Shown here: positions 7,543 through 15,281 of the stretch, in pieces | How positions within the stretch are numbered: position 1 is the stretch's first letter | Layout of the letters: every line of letters begins with the position of its first letter | Origin: Gammaproteobacteria bacterium | GTDB lineage: Bacteria > Pseudomonadota > Gammaproteobacteria > HK1 | Direction: 5' to 3' | Assembly (NCBI GenBank): GCA_020444775.1 | Contig: JAGRHX010000017.1 | Coordinates: forward strand, 1-18,897 | Length of the DNA stretch: 18,897 bases | The notes under the pieces: generated by a model | The model's input: the letters and a program-made list of their open reading frames with translations, nothing else | What the model was told of the DNA's origin: nothing | Database searches by the model: none | Program-made: the position numbers and the translations under genes

Positions 7543-8696
7543 TGGACGCTGTCGCGCGCCTGGAAGCGGATGACGACGCGCAGAGGCATATGGCGCCGTC
7601 CGGCGCGCGGGCGAGAGCGGTATCGGCCCCATATCTTCGTGTCGACAAGGTCAGCGTGTCGTTCAAAGGCAACCGGGTCATCCAGGATCTGGATCTGGAC
7701 GTCTCACGCGCCGAGCTCGTTTCGCTGCTCGGGCCTTCGGGTTGTGGCAAGACCACGCTGTTGCGGCTGGTCGCGGGACTGCTGCGGGCCGAGCGCGGTC
7801 AGGTGACGCTCGGCGGACGCGGCCTCGATCGTCTGCCCGCGCATCGACGCAACGTCGGCGTGGTCTTCCAGAACTATGCCCTGTTCCCGCATCTGTCGGT
7901 GGCCGACAACGTGGCCTTCGGGCTCAAGGCCCGGCGTACGCCGGCCGCCCAGGTCGCGACCGAGGTGCAGCGCGTGCTCAGCCTGGTGCACATGCAGGAC
8001 TACGCGCAGCGTTCGGTGCGTGCGCTGTCCGGCGGTCAGCAGCAGCGTGTCGCGGTCGCACGCGCGCTGGCCGTGCGGCCGGATCTGCTGCTGCTGGACG
8101 AGCCGTTCTCGGCGCTGGACCGAAAGCTACGCGAGACCATGCAGATCGAGCTGCGTCGACTGCTGCGTGAGCTGGAGATCACGGCGGTGTTCGTGACCCA
8201 CGATCAGGACGAGGCGCTGATCATGTCCGATCGTATCGCGGTGATGAACCAAGGGGTCATCGAGCAGGTGGACCGGCCCGACGTGGTGTACGCGCGGCCG
8301 GCCACCGCCTTCGTGCTCGATTTCGTCGGCACCGCGACCCATCTGCCCGGCACCGTGCAGTCAGGCTTGCCATCGGGCGGCGCGCGTGTCCAGACCCGTC
8401 TGGGCACGGTCACGGTGCCCGATGGCTTCACCGCCGGCAGTCGGGTGCTGGTCGCCGTGCGTCCGGAGCACATCTCGCTGGGGCCGCCGCCCGGTGATGC
8501 CGAGCGTTACAACCAGGTCGAGGTCAGGCTGCGCGAACGCTTGTTCCTCGGCTCACGCACCGTGCTGCATTTCCAGGCAGGTGACGACGAGCGGCTGATG
8601 GTCGAGGCGAGCGGGGCCGGGGGCAGCGCGCTCGAGCCGGGCAGCACATCGCTGTTGCATTGGCCGGTGGACAAGACCTTGAGCTTTGCACAATGA
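7542..8696 (+). CDS. ABC importer ATP-binding protein, PotA-like
   Basis: 384 residues. ATG 7542 overlaps the stop of the binding-protein gene (TGATG), which supports this start although the family core begins only near residue 31. It has Walker A GPSGCGKT (64-71), Q-loop Gln110 (VVFQNYALFPHLSV), signature LSGGQ (162-166), Walker B LLLLDEP (182-188) and H-loop His220 (VFVTHDQDEA). The C-terminal part after about residue 290 is a TOBE-type regulatory domain (LVAVRPEHISLG), typical of the PotA/FbpC/CysA group. It energises the two permeases that follow. Its stop overlaps the next start (ATGA at 8693-8696). Confidence 0.93.
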   Translation: MDAVARLEADDDAQRHMAPSGARARAVSAPYLRVDKVSVSFKGNRVIQDLDLDVSRAELVSLLGPSGCGKTTLLRLVAGLLRAERGQVTLGGRGLDRLPAHRRNVGVVFQNYALFPHLSVADNVAFGLKARRTPAAQVATEVQRVLSLVHMQDYAQRSVRALSGGQQQRVAVARALAVRPDLLLLDEPFSALDRKLRETMQIELRRLLRELEITAVFVTHDQDEALIMSDRIAVMNQGVIEQVDRPDVVYARPATAFVLDFVGTATHLPGTVQSGLPSGGARVQTRLGTVTVPDGFTAGSRVLVAVRPEHISLGPPPGDAERYNQVEVRLRERLFLGSRTVLHFQAGDDERLMVEASGAGGSALEPGSTSLLHWPVDKTLSFAQ

Positions 8697-9565
8697 GCGA
8701 GCTCGCGGCCGGGAGGGCACACGCGCCACGGCGCGCCCGTTGGTCAGCACCCGAACCGATCGCCTGGCTGGCGGCGCCAGGCATCGTCTATCTGCTCGCC
8801 GCGTTTGCCCTGCCACTGGTGCTGCTGCTGCTCACCAGCCTGCGCACCGAGCACGGCTTCGGTCTGCAGCGCTACGCGGTCTTTCTCAGCGACGCGTTCC
8901 ACTGGAAGGTGATTGCCAACACCCTGTCGGCCGCGGCGTGGACGACGCTGTGTTGCCTGCTGCTCGGCTATCCCACGGCCGTCGCGCTCGCCCGCTCCCG
9001 CGGCTACATGCAGACCATCCTGCTCGTCGCCCTGATACTGCCGCTCTCGGTGGGTGTCGTGGTCAAGGCCTTCGCCTGGGCCATCGTGCTGCGCTCCGAT
9101 GGGGTGCTCAACCAGACGCTGCTGGCCATTGGCGCGATCGACGAGCCGCTGCGTCTCATCTTCACCCAGACCGGTCTGGTGTTCGGCGCGACCAACATCT
9201 TCCTGCCGTTCATGGTCTTGCCGATCTATTCGGTGCTCAAGCTCATCGATCCGCGTCTGAGCGCGGCCGGTGCAACCCTGGGCGCAAGCCCGCTGTACCG
9301 GTTCATCCACATAACGCTGCCGATGAGCATGAGCGGGGTGATCGCCGGGATTGCCTTCGTGTTCTCGCTGTCGGTGTCCATGTACGTGATCCCCTCGCTG
9401 CTCATCGGTGAACGATATCCCACGCTGTCCACCTTGACCGCGCGTTCTTATCTGTATCTGCGCGACCATGCGCTCGGCTCGACCTCGGCCTCGATCCTGC
9501 TCATCATCGCGGTCGCGGTGGTGCTCGCGAGCAGCCTGCTCGGGCGTCGCTGGTACAAGCCATGA
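8693..9565 (+). CDS. ABC importer permease, PotB-like
   Basis: 290 residues from ATG 8693, which overlaps the ATPase stop. It has about six membrane segments after a basic N-terminal tail of roughly 20 residues. The cytoplasmic EAA-type loop that contacts the ATPase is visible at about 187-210 (DPRLSAAGATLGASPLYRFI). The segment VVVKAFAWAIVLRSDGVLN is typical of the PotB group. It forms the heterodimeric channel with the next gene, whose ATG overlaps its stop (ATGA at 9562-9565). Confidence 0.92.
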   Translation: MSELAAGRAHAPRRARWSAPEPIAWLAAPGIVYLLAAFALPLVLLLLTSLRTEHGFGLQRYAVFLSDAFHWKVIANTLSAAAWTTLCCLLLGYPTAVALARSRGYMQTILLVALILPLSVGVVVKAFAWAIVLRSDGVLNQTLLAIGAIDEPLRLIFTQTGLVFGATNIFLPFMVLPIYSVLKLIDPRLSAAGATLGASPLYRFIHITLPMSMSGVIAGIAFVFSLSVSMYVIPSLLIGERYPTLSTLTARSYLYLRDHALGSTSASILLIIAVAVVLASSLLGRRWYKP

Positions 9566-10362
9566 CCCGCCTGGAGCAAATCGCGCTCGGACTCACCTGG
9601 GGCATCGCGCTGCTGGTGGTCGTGTACCTGATGTTGCCGCTGGCGGTGACCATCGCGGTCTCCTTCAGCAGCTCGCCGGTCTTCGATCTACCGCCGCCGC
9701 AGTGGTCGCTGCGCTGGTACGCGCAGCTGGCGCGACTGCGCGGGCTCGATGATGCCGTCTGGCTGTCGCTGCAGATCGCGCTCATCTGCACCTTCGTGTC
9801 GTTGCTGCTCGGCACGGCGTGTGCCATCGCGGTCGTGCGTGGCAACCTGCCGTTTCGCGAGAGCGTCACGACCTTCATGGTTTCGCCGTTGATGATGCCG
9901 GGGCTGGTGCTGGGCGTGGCGCTGCTGCAGTTCCTGCGTGAGATGGGGCTTCGGGAGGCTTATCCGAGTCTCGTCATCGGACACATCATCGTCACCTTGC
10001 CTTTTGTCATGCGCGTGGTGGTCGCATCCTTGTCCCTGTTCGACTTCAGCCTGATCGATGCCGCGCGGACCTTGGGCTGCTCGTACCCCAAGGCGCTGTT
10101 CAAGGTGCTGGTGCCGGCGCTGGCACCGGCCTTCATCACCTCCGGGCTCTTTGCATTCCTGGCGTCGATGGACAACTATCCGGTTTCGATATTCTTGACC
10201 GATGCGCGCTACAAGACGCTGCCCATCCAGATGTTGCAGTATCTGGACGAGCGTCCTGACCCGACCATCGCCGCAATCTCCGCCGGTCTCATCGCGCTCA
10301 CCATCGTCGTCCTGCTCATCGGCGACAAGATGGTGGGACTGAAGAAGATCGCCGAGTTCTGA
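9562..10362 (+). CDS. ABC importer permease, PotC-like
   Basis: 266 residues, about six membrane segments. The EAA loop lies at about 165-190 (IDAARTLGCSYPKALFKVLVP), and NYPVSIFL in the segment after it is typical of PotC-type permeases. It is translationally coupled to the preceding permease and completes the binding protein-ATPase-permease-permease set. The amidase gene begins 22 bases after its stop. Confidence 0.92.
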   Translation: MTRLEQIALGLTWGIALLVVVYLMLPLAVTIAVSFSSSPVFDLPPPQWSLRWYAQLARLRGLDDAVWLSLQIALICTFVSLLLGTACAIAVVRGNLPFRESVTTFMVSPLMMPGLVLGVALLQFLREMGLREAYPSLVIGHIIVTLPFVMRVVVASLSLFDFSLIDAARTLGCSYPKALFKVLVPALAPAFITSGLFAFLASMDNYPVSIFLTDARYKTLPIQMLQYLDERPDPTIAAISAGLIALTIVVLLIGDKMVGLKKIAEF

Positions 10363-10384
10363 TCCGACACTGGTTTGAAGGCTC

Positions 10385-11788
10385 ATGTGTGACGTCCCGC
10401 TCTGGCAGCTCGATGCGACGCGTCTACGGACGATGCTGCAGCAGCGCGCCACGACCCCCGAGGTTTTGCTCGAATCGGTGCTGGAGCGTCTCGTCGGCGT
10501 CAATCCGATGCTCAACGCCGTGGTCACGCTCAATCCCAGTGCGAGGGCTGAGGCCGCCGAGAGTGCGCGGCGGATCGCGGCTGGCGCCGCCCGCGGGCCG
10601 CTGGAAGGCATTCCGGTGACGATCAAGGACAATCTGCTCGCCAGAGGCATGCGCGCCACCTGGGGTAGCCGACTGTACGAGCATTTCATACCGACCGACG
10701 ACGAGCTGCCGGTGCAGCGACTTCGCAACGCCGGCGCGGTGGTCATCGGCAAGACCAACGTGCCCGAGTTCACGGTCGAGGGCTATACCAGCAACCCGCT
10801 GTTCGGCACCACCGTCAACCCCTGGAACACCCGCTTGACCCCGGGCGGATCCAGCGGCGGCGCGGTCGCCGCCGTCGCGTCCGGCATCGGGCCCATCGCG
10901 CTGGGCACCGACGGCGGCGGCTCGATTCGCCGACCCGCGGCCTACGGCGGTCTGGTCGGCTTCAAGCCGTCCATCGGCCGTGTGCCCCGCGTCGGTGGCT
11001 TTGCCCGTGTGCTGCTCGACATGGAGGTGGCCGGTCCATTGACGCGCACGGTGGCCGACGCGCGTCTGGCGCTCGAGATCCTGGCCGGGCCGGACCGACG
11101 CGACCAGGCTTCGCAGCGTTTCAGCGAAGGAGTCGAAACCCGAAGTGGGCCACTGCGTATCCTGTACGTGCCACGCTTTGGCGATGCCCCCGTGGATCCC
11201 GAGATCGAGCGCAGTGTCGCGGCGGCGGTGCCGGTATTCGAAGCGCTCGGGCATCGTGTCGAGACCGGCGAGCTACCGTTTTGCATCGATGCCATCAGCC
11301 GCGCCTGGCCGCTCATCGGCCAGGTCGGGATCGCACGTCTGCTCGGCCAACACGATGATGTCGAGGGTCGCATCGGACCCAACGCCAATGCCATGGGGCG
11401 TGCGGGCCTGGCCGTGGCCGCGCCGGACTATCTGTCGATCATCGAGTGCCTGAACGGCTTCAGGGCCCGGGTCGCCGAGGCCTTCTCGGCCTTCGACCTG
11501 ATGTTGACCCCATCGGCCGCCGCCTTGCCCTGGGAAGCCGACAAACCCTTCCCCACGACGATCGCCGGCCGCGACGTGGAACCACGCGGACACGCGGTCT
11601 ACTCCGGCTGGGTCAACGCCTGCGGGCATCCTGCGATCAGTCTGCCGTGCAGTCCCTCGTCGTCCGGGCTGCCGATAGGGCTGCAGCTCATCGGTCGGTT
11701 CGGCGATGACCAGCTGCTGCTGGAGGTGGCGAACGCCTACGAGCAGACCGCGCCATGGTCGCAGCGTTGGCCCGTGCTCGGCGGCTGA
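10385..11788 (+). CDS. Amidase of the amidase-signature family
   Basis: 467 residues from ATG 10385, preceded by GAAGG at 10377-10381. The full Ser-cisSer-Lys triad can be placed: Lys81 (PVTIKDNL), cis-Ser156 (TPGGSSGG) and Ser180 (GTDGGGSIRRP); the 24-residue Ser-Ser distance matches family structures. This is a cytoplasmic hydrolase of a linear amide. Substrates vary widely in the family (carboxamides, allophanate, half-amides), so motifs alone do not tell which. Because it is cotranscribed with ring-opening hydrolases, it is the only candidate in the window for hydrolysing their linear carbamoyl or half-amide products. GatA is an unlikely alternative, since no gatB or gatC is nearby. Confidence 0.9.
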   Translation: MCDVPLWQLDATRLRTMLQQRATTPEVLLESVLERLVGVNPMLNAVVTLNPSARAEAAESARRIAAGAARGPLEGIPVTIKDNLLARGMRATWGSRLYEHFIPTDDELPVQRLRNAGAVVIGKTNVPEFTVEGYTSNPLFGTTVNPWNTRLTPGGSSGGAVAAVASGIGPIALGTDGGGSIRRPAAYGGLVGFKPSIGRVPRVGGFARVLLDMEVAGPLTRTVADARLALEILAGPDRRDQASQRFSEGVETRSGPLRILYVPRFGDAPVDPEIERSVAAAVPVFEALGHRVETGELPFCIDAISRAWPLIGQVGIARLLGQHDDVEGRIGPNANAMGRAGLAVAAPDYLSIIECLNGFRARVAEAFSAFDLMLTPSAAALPWEADKPFPTTIAGRDVEPRGHAVYSGWVNACGHPAISLPCSPSSSGLPIGLQLIGRFGDDQLLLEVANAYEQTAPWSQRWPVLGG

Positions 11789-11800
11789 GCGGATCGAGCG

Positions 11801-11825
11801 CGGCCGCTAGCCGTATTCGCGGCCG
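11801..11825. repeat. Intercistronic inverted repeat
   Basis: CGGCCGC (11801-11807) and GCGGCCG (11819-11825) can pair over seven GC-rich bases with an 11-base loop. They lie in the 64-base gap between the amidase and the cyclic amidohydrolase genes. There is no T-run. An mRNA-stabilising hairpin or partial attenuator is possible. Confidence 0.35.
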
Positions 11826-11852
11826 GCCTCATTGGCGGACTGGAGAGTGAAG

Positions 11853-12746
11853 ATGAGCAGAGACTTTGCAGGCTATGGCGACAATCCGCCGGATATCCGC
11901 TGGCCGGACGGTTCGCGGCTGGCGGTCTCGGTGGTGCTCAACGTCGAGGAGGGCGCCGAGCTGTCATTGCTCCACGGTGATGAGCGCAACGAGGCGGTTC
12001 ACGAGGTCACGCAGCTGGTTAACGGTGCCCCCGACCTGTGTCTGGCCTCGCATTTCGAGTACGGCACCCGGGTCGGCTATCACCGGATCATGTCGGTCAT
12101 CGGCAAGGCCGGTATTCCAATAACCTACAACGCCTGCGCGCGCTCCCTGGTCGGTTTGCCCTGGCTGGCACGCGACGCCATCGCCCGCGGACACGAGATC
12201 TGTTCGCACGGTTGGCGCTGGGAGGCTCACGCCGGCATGGACGAGGCGCACGAGCGGGCCTTGATCGCTCGCGCCCACGCCGAGATCGCGCGGGTAGCGG
12301 GCGTCGCGCCAGTCGGCTGGCACACCAAATCCAGTGCTTCGATCAACACCCGCAGGCTGCTGGTGGAGCACGGCGGCTGGATCTATGACAGCGACGCCTA
12401 CAACGACGATCTGCCGTACTATCTCGAGGTCGCCGGGCAACCGCACCTGGTGGTTCCGTACAGCTTCGATACCAACGACATGCGCTTCTTCGACAGTCAC
12501 GCCTTTGTCAAGGCGGCTGACTTCGCCGAATATGTGATCGATACCTTCGATTGGCTGGCGCGCGAGTCCGTGCATCGGCCAGCGATGCTCTCCATCGGCC
12601 TGCACCTTCGCATCATGGGACGCGCAGGCCGCATTGCCGGCCTTGCCCGGGCGCTCGAGCACATGCAGCAAACCGGTGGCGCCTGGTTCGCGCGCCGCGA
12701 TCAGATCGCCCGCCACTGGCTAGAGGTCTGTCCCCCCGGCGGCTGA
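11853..12746 (+). CDS. PuuE-type allantoinase/imidase-like hydrolase (polysaccharide deacetylase fold)
   Basis: 297 residues from ATG 11853, with GGAG at 11842-11845 seven bases upstream. The whole sequence follows the cofactor-independent allantoinase PuuE pattern: N-terminal RDFAGYGDNPPDIRWP, LNVEEGAE (29-36) in place of the NodB TFDDG motif, GHEICSHGWRWE (113-124) with His119, GGWIYDSDAYNDDLPYY, SFDTNDMRF and C-terminal SIGLHLRIMGRAGRI. Such enzymes open five-membered cyclic ureides; bacterial cyclic-imide hydrolases of about 290 residues are, as I recall, of the same type. It is thus a second ring-opening enzyme, structurally unrelated to the hydantoinase upstream. True polysaccharide deacetylation is unlikely given the altered motif and the absence of a signal peptide. 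It ends 10 bases from the convergent minus-strand operon. Confidence 0.88.
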   Translation: MSRDFAGYGDNPPDIRWPDGSRLAVSVVLNVEEGAELSLLHGDERNEAVHEVTQLVNGAPDLCLASHFEYGTRVGYHRIMSVIGKAGIPITYNACARSLVGLPWLARDAIARGHEICSHGWRWEAHAGMDEAHERALIARAHAEIARVAGVAPVGWHTKSSASINTRRLLVEHGGWIYDSDAYNDDLPYYLEVAGQPHLVVPYSFDTNDMRFFDSHAFVKAADFAEYVIDTFDWLARESVHRPAMLSIGLHLRIMGRAGRIAGLARALEHMQQTGGAWFARRDQIARHWLEVCPPGG

Positions 12747-12756
12747 TGGCGCTCAC

Positions 12757-13539
12757 TCAGCGCGCCGGCACCTCGAAGATCCGCCCCCAGCCCTTGACCC
12801 GGGTCGGATCGCGTCCTGCAAGGGCGAGCATCTTCCAGACCACCGTGCTCACGGTATCGAGCAGCATCGCGGCACGTCCGTGCTCGATCCGCTCCGCCAG
12901 CTGTGCGGCGCGCAGGTTGGTGCACAAGGTGATCACGGCTTCGGCATCGCTGGCATCGAGCAGGGCAGCGCAATCCGCTTCGATGTCCTCGGGGGGGACG
13001 CGTGCGAACTCGTAGTTGGTGCGTATGCCCAGATGCCGCTCGGCGCGGCACTCGATACCGATACGCCGGTAGTTGTCGATGATGCGTGCCTGCACATCAG
13101 CGGTGTACGGTGTATATAGCGCGACCCGACGCACATCGAGGCCGGCCAGCAGCTCGTTGAGGGCGAGCACCGAGGTGGTCGCGGCAATGCCGGTCGCCGT
13201 CTCGATCTGCTCACACAGTGCCAGGTCGCGCTCGAATCCCAGCCATCCGGCCGAGGTGCCGCTCCAGCCGATGACATCCACGTTGGCGTCGGCCAGAAGA
13301 TTCGCTGCCTCGACGATGGTTTCGATCTCGAACTGGCGCTCAGAGCGCTGATCGAGTCCGATCTCGGTCACGCGAAAGCGGCTGAAATGCGCGGAAACGC
13401 CCGGCACGGTTGCGACCAGGGCACTGGTGAGGGGCTCGAGCGCGGTATTCGACGAGGGCGTCAACACGCCCAGACGAATCTGCTTCTCGACCGGTCCGAT
13501 ATTCCTCGAATCGTTCATGCTGACGTTGAGCTGCGACAT
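12757..13539 (-). CDS. Arylmalonate decarboxylase / maleate isomerase-like protein
   Basis: 260 residues, read from ATG 13539, with AGAGG nine bases upstream; an internal Met at residue 8 is an alternative start. The hallmark LGVLTPSSNTALEP (23-36) places it in the maleate cis-trans isomerase/arylmalonate decarboxylase branch of the Asp/Glu racemase superfamily. The other signatures are DVIGWSGTSAGW (88-99) and AVITLCTNLR (201-210). Maleate isomerases carry a Cys in the first of these and another in the second. Here the first is Gly94 and only Cys206 remains, the arrangement seen in arylmalonate decarboxylase. So a decarboxylase, or another one-cysteine reaction, is more likely than isomerisation. 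It begins five bases after the end of the broken racemase gene and is surely cotranscribed with it. The substrate is unknown. Confidence 0.85.
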   Translation of the reverse strand: MSQLNVSMNDSRNIGPVEKQIRLGVLTPSSNTALEPLTSALVATVPGVSAHFSRFRVTEIGLDQRSERQFEIETIVEAANLLADANVDVIGWSGTSAGWLGFERDLALCEQIETATGIAATTSVLALNELLAGLDVRRVALYTPYTADVQARIIDNYRRIGIECRAERHLGIRTNYEFARVPPEDIEADCAALLDASDAEAVITLCTNLRAAQLAERIEHGRAAMLLDTVSTVVWKMLALAGRDPTRVKGWGRIFEVPAR

Positions 13540-13544
13540 GGCCT

Positions 13545-14301
13545 TCAGCCTCTATCCGAGGGTCGATCCGCGAAGAACGCGGCCAACTCGGCTGACAGCC
13601 CGGTGGTGGGCTTCGCGCCGGGACTGCGGTAGCCGCCGCTGCGTGGCTTGCGCCAGCAGGAGGCAGCCAGGCTCTCGGCCATCGAGGCGGCAAAATGCGT
13701 GGGCGCGACCACCGGCACCGGCAGGTGATCCGCAATCCGTGCGGCTACGGTGGCGTAGGCGGCACCACCCAGCACCAGCACGTCCGCGCCATCCTCGTCC
13801 ACCGCGCGCAGACCCATTTCGATGATGCGCCGCTCTGCGGCCTTTTGATCGGCGGCCAGCTCGGTGCCGCTCATCGGCAGGTTGCGCACCGAGACGACGG
13901 CGTCGGTGCCGGTCAGACCATGGCCCACATCGTAGCGGCGCCCGCTCGGGGCTGCCGAGCCCGAGCACGCCGATGCGTCGGCCGATGAGCTGGGCCGCGC
14001 GCAGCCCGGCCTCGGCCAGACCCACCACCGGCACCGGCATCAGCTCCTTGGCGGCGGCCACGAACCCGTGACAGAAGGCGCCGACGATGATCGCATCATA
14101 GCCCTGGTGATGACGGGCCAGCAGGTCGAGCAGCGCATGACCCGCAATCGCGAGCTCGCTGGGCGTCGCGATGAAGGGCACGCCGAATGACGCCGCCAGA
14201 CCGTCCAGCTCGGTATCGGCTCTACACCCGCCGCGCGCTTCCTCGAGCATCAGCCCGAGCATCTGCTCGGAGGTGTTCGGGTTGGCGATCAGGAGTTTCA
14301 T
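13545..14301 (-). pseudogene. Second Asp/Glu/hydantoin racemase family gene, interrupted by a frameshift
   Basis: Start ATG 14301 with GGGGAG six bases upstream; the family N-terminus MKLLIANPNTSEQMLGLMLEEAR is clear and resembles the protein at 735. Homology runs to about RRIGVLGLGSP and then continues in another frame (VGHGLTGTDAVVSVRNLPMSGTE to AAFFADRPSDRG, stop 13545). The change lies within about 13931-13960, in the GC-rich stretch CGGCGCCCGC; removing one base would give a 251-residue protein, the same size as the first racemase. Codon use and family features persist on both sides, so the event is very recent or is a sequence error. The first catalytic Cys position is Ala75 (a Cys sits two residues later, 77) and the second is Gly in VLGGAAYAT. 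Confidence 0.75.
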
Positions 14302-14618
14302 GTTGTTCTCCCCGGAGACCGTGTTGCATTGGCATCGACCACCCGTGAGTTGGTTTCACACCGGCGGCCAACATATCTCGGATTCGGTGTCATCATGCTG
14401 GTTGTCGCCAGCAGTCGCAGCAGGACGCGTGCCAACATCGAGGTGAACGGTAGGGCATCAAGCCGACAGGAACACCAACGAGCATCGCATGGCCGCCCGC
14501 CGCGGTGTAGAGGATCGAGTGGTGCGATCCGATGGTCCCCTGCGCCAGGGTGCTCGGTTGCCATGGCCGGGGCGGCTGGGAAGCGTCGCTTCGAGCAGTG
14601 CGAGACAAGTGCCGGGAT
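14302..14618. other. Intergenic region between heme oxygenase and the minus-strand racemase operon
   Basis: 317 bases without a convincing gene. It must hold the promoter of the minus-strand racemase operon, but I found no clear -35/-10 or sigma-54 element. A short palindrome, GAAGC-GTC-GCTTC (14580-14592), lies about 27 bases downstream of the heme oxygenase stop and may be a weak terminator hairpin, though no T-run follows it. Confidence 0.5.
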
Positions 14619-15281
14619 TCAGTCTCCGAAGTCATCACGGCGGGCGTCGATCTGATCGAACAGGCGCCGGTTGAGGTCGAATGCGCGGCGCGCTTCCGCA
14701 ACCATGTCGGCGCTCCGACCGCGTGCCTCCAGGCTGTCCAAGCCGCGCCGGAACATCTCCTTGAGGGCCGTCGGGTCGGGCACCTCGGGAAAGCGATAGA
14801 AGGCCAGGCCGGCCCCTCCGTCCAGACCCAGGTGTCGGCCCACCCGGGAGCCGACGACCTTGCCGCCGCTGAGATCCCCCAGGTAACGCACGTAGGCGTG
14901 GGCGACCAGGAGCGTGGGGTCGGCGGCAGCCAGGCGCTGGAGTCGTCGCGTCCACGCCTCGCTGGCGGGCATGCAAGGCAGCTCAGCCCAGTCGAGACCG
15001 TGGTGTGCTTTCAGATCGGTCTCCAGTGCGGCCCTGCGACGTAGTGGCGGAGCCGCAAAGCTGGCAAGCTCCGGATCGTCACCTGCGACGAGGTCGAATG
15101 CCGACTCCATGGTGGCGTAGATGGCGTAAAGGTTTCGAAGCAGCACGGCATAGGTCGTGCGACCTACACCGCCGGACAGCAGAGCCCGGACCAGGGGGCG
15201 TCCCTCGGCCATCCGATGGTGATCGCGGGTCTGCTCCCTGAGCACGGCCGACAGGCCAACAGAGGCCGATGGTGCGTTCAC
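14619..15281 (-). CDS. Heme oxygenase (biliverdin-producing), HO-1 type
   Basis: 220 residues from GTG 15281, with AGGGA about ten bases upstream. Heme oxygenase cleaves heme to biliverdin, iron and CO in the cytoplasm. The proximal heme ligand is His22 in TRDHHRMAE, which aligns with the TKEVHTQAE segment of HO-1. The distal-helix motif YLGDLSGG is at 133-140, with the glycines that let the helix kink over the heme. The length fits bacterial BphO/HmuO enzymes. In a phototroph the usual role is to supply the biliverdin chromophore of a bacteriophytochrome; no phytochrome is in the window, so iron release from heme remains possible. The GTG start overlaps a TGA of a reading frame upstream (GTGA), suggesting coupling to a small upstream gene. 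Confidence 0.93.
   Translation of the reverse strand: MNAPSASVGLSAVLREQTRDHHRMAEGRPLVRALLSGGVGRTTYAVLLRNLYAIYATMESAFDLVAGDDPELASFAAPPLRRRAALETDLKAHHGLDWAELPCMPASEAWTRRLQRLAAADPTLLVAHAYVRYLGDLSGGKVVGSRVGRHLGLDGGAGLAFYRFPEVPDPTALKEMFRRGLDSLEARGRSADMVAEARRAFDLNRRLFDQIDARRDDFGD

Noticed and set aside
6475..10362. Assignment as a spermidine/putrescine importer (potABCD)
   Set aside because: The resemblance is at subfamily level only; this group also carries other small solutes and the neighbouring genes do not concern polyamines.
11801..11825. Rho-independent terminator between the amidase and PuuE-type genes
   Set aside because: The stem is present but no T-run follows, and the downstream gene has a close ribosome site in the same orientation.
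11853..12746. True polysaccharide or peptidoglycan deacetylase
   Set aside because: No signal peptide, the catalytic TFDDG motif is replaced by NVEEG as in PuuE, and the sequence follows PuuE-specific segments throughout.
13931..13960. Programmed ribosomal frameshift in the second racemase gene
   Set aside because: No slippery heptamer or downstream stimulatory structure was recognised, and the paralogue at 735 needs no frameshift; mutation or sequence error is simpler.
735..14301. A standard complete allantoin degradation operon
   Set aside because: No allantoate amidohydrolase, ureidoglycolate enzyme, uricase or purine permease is present, so allantoin as substrate is only one of several options.
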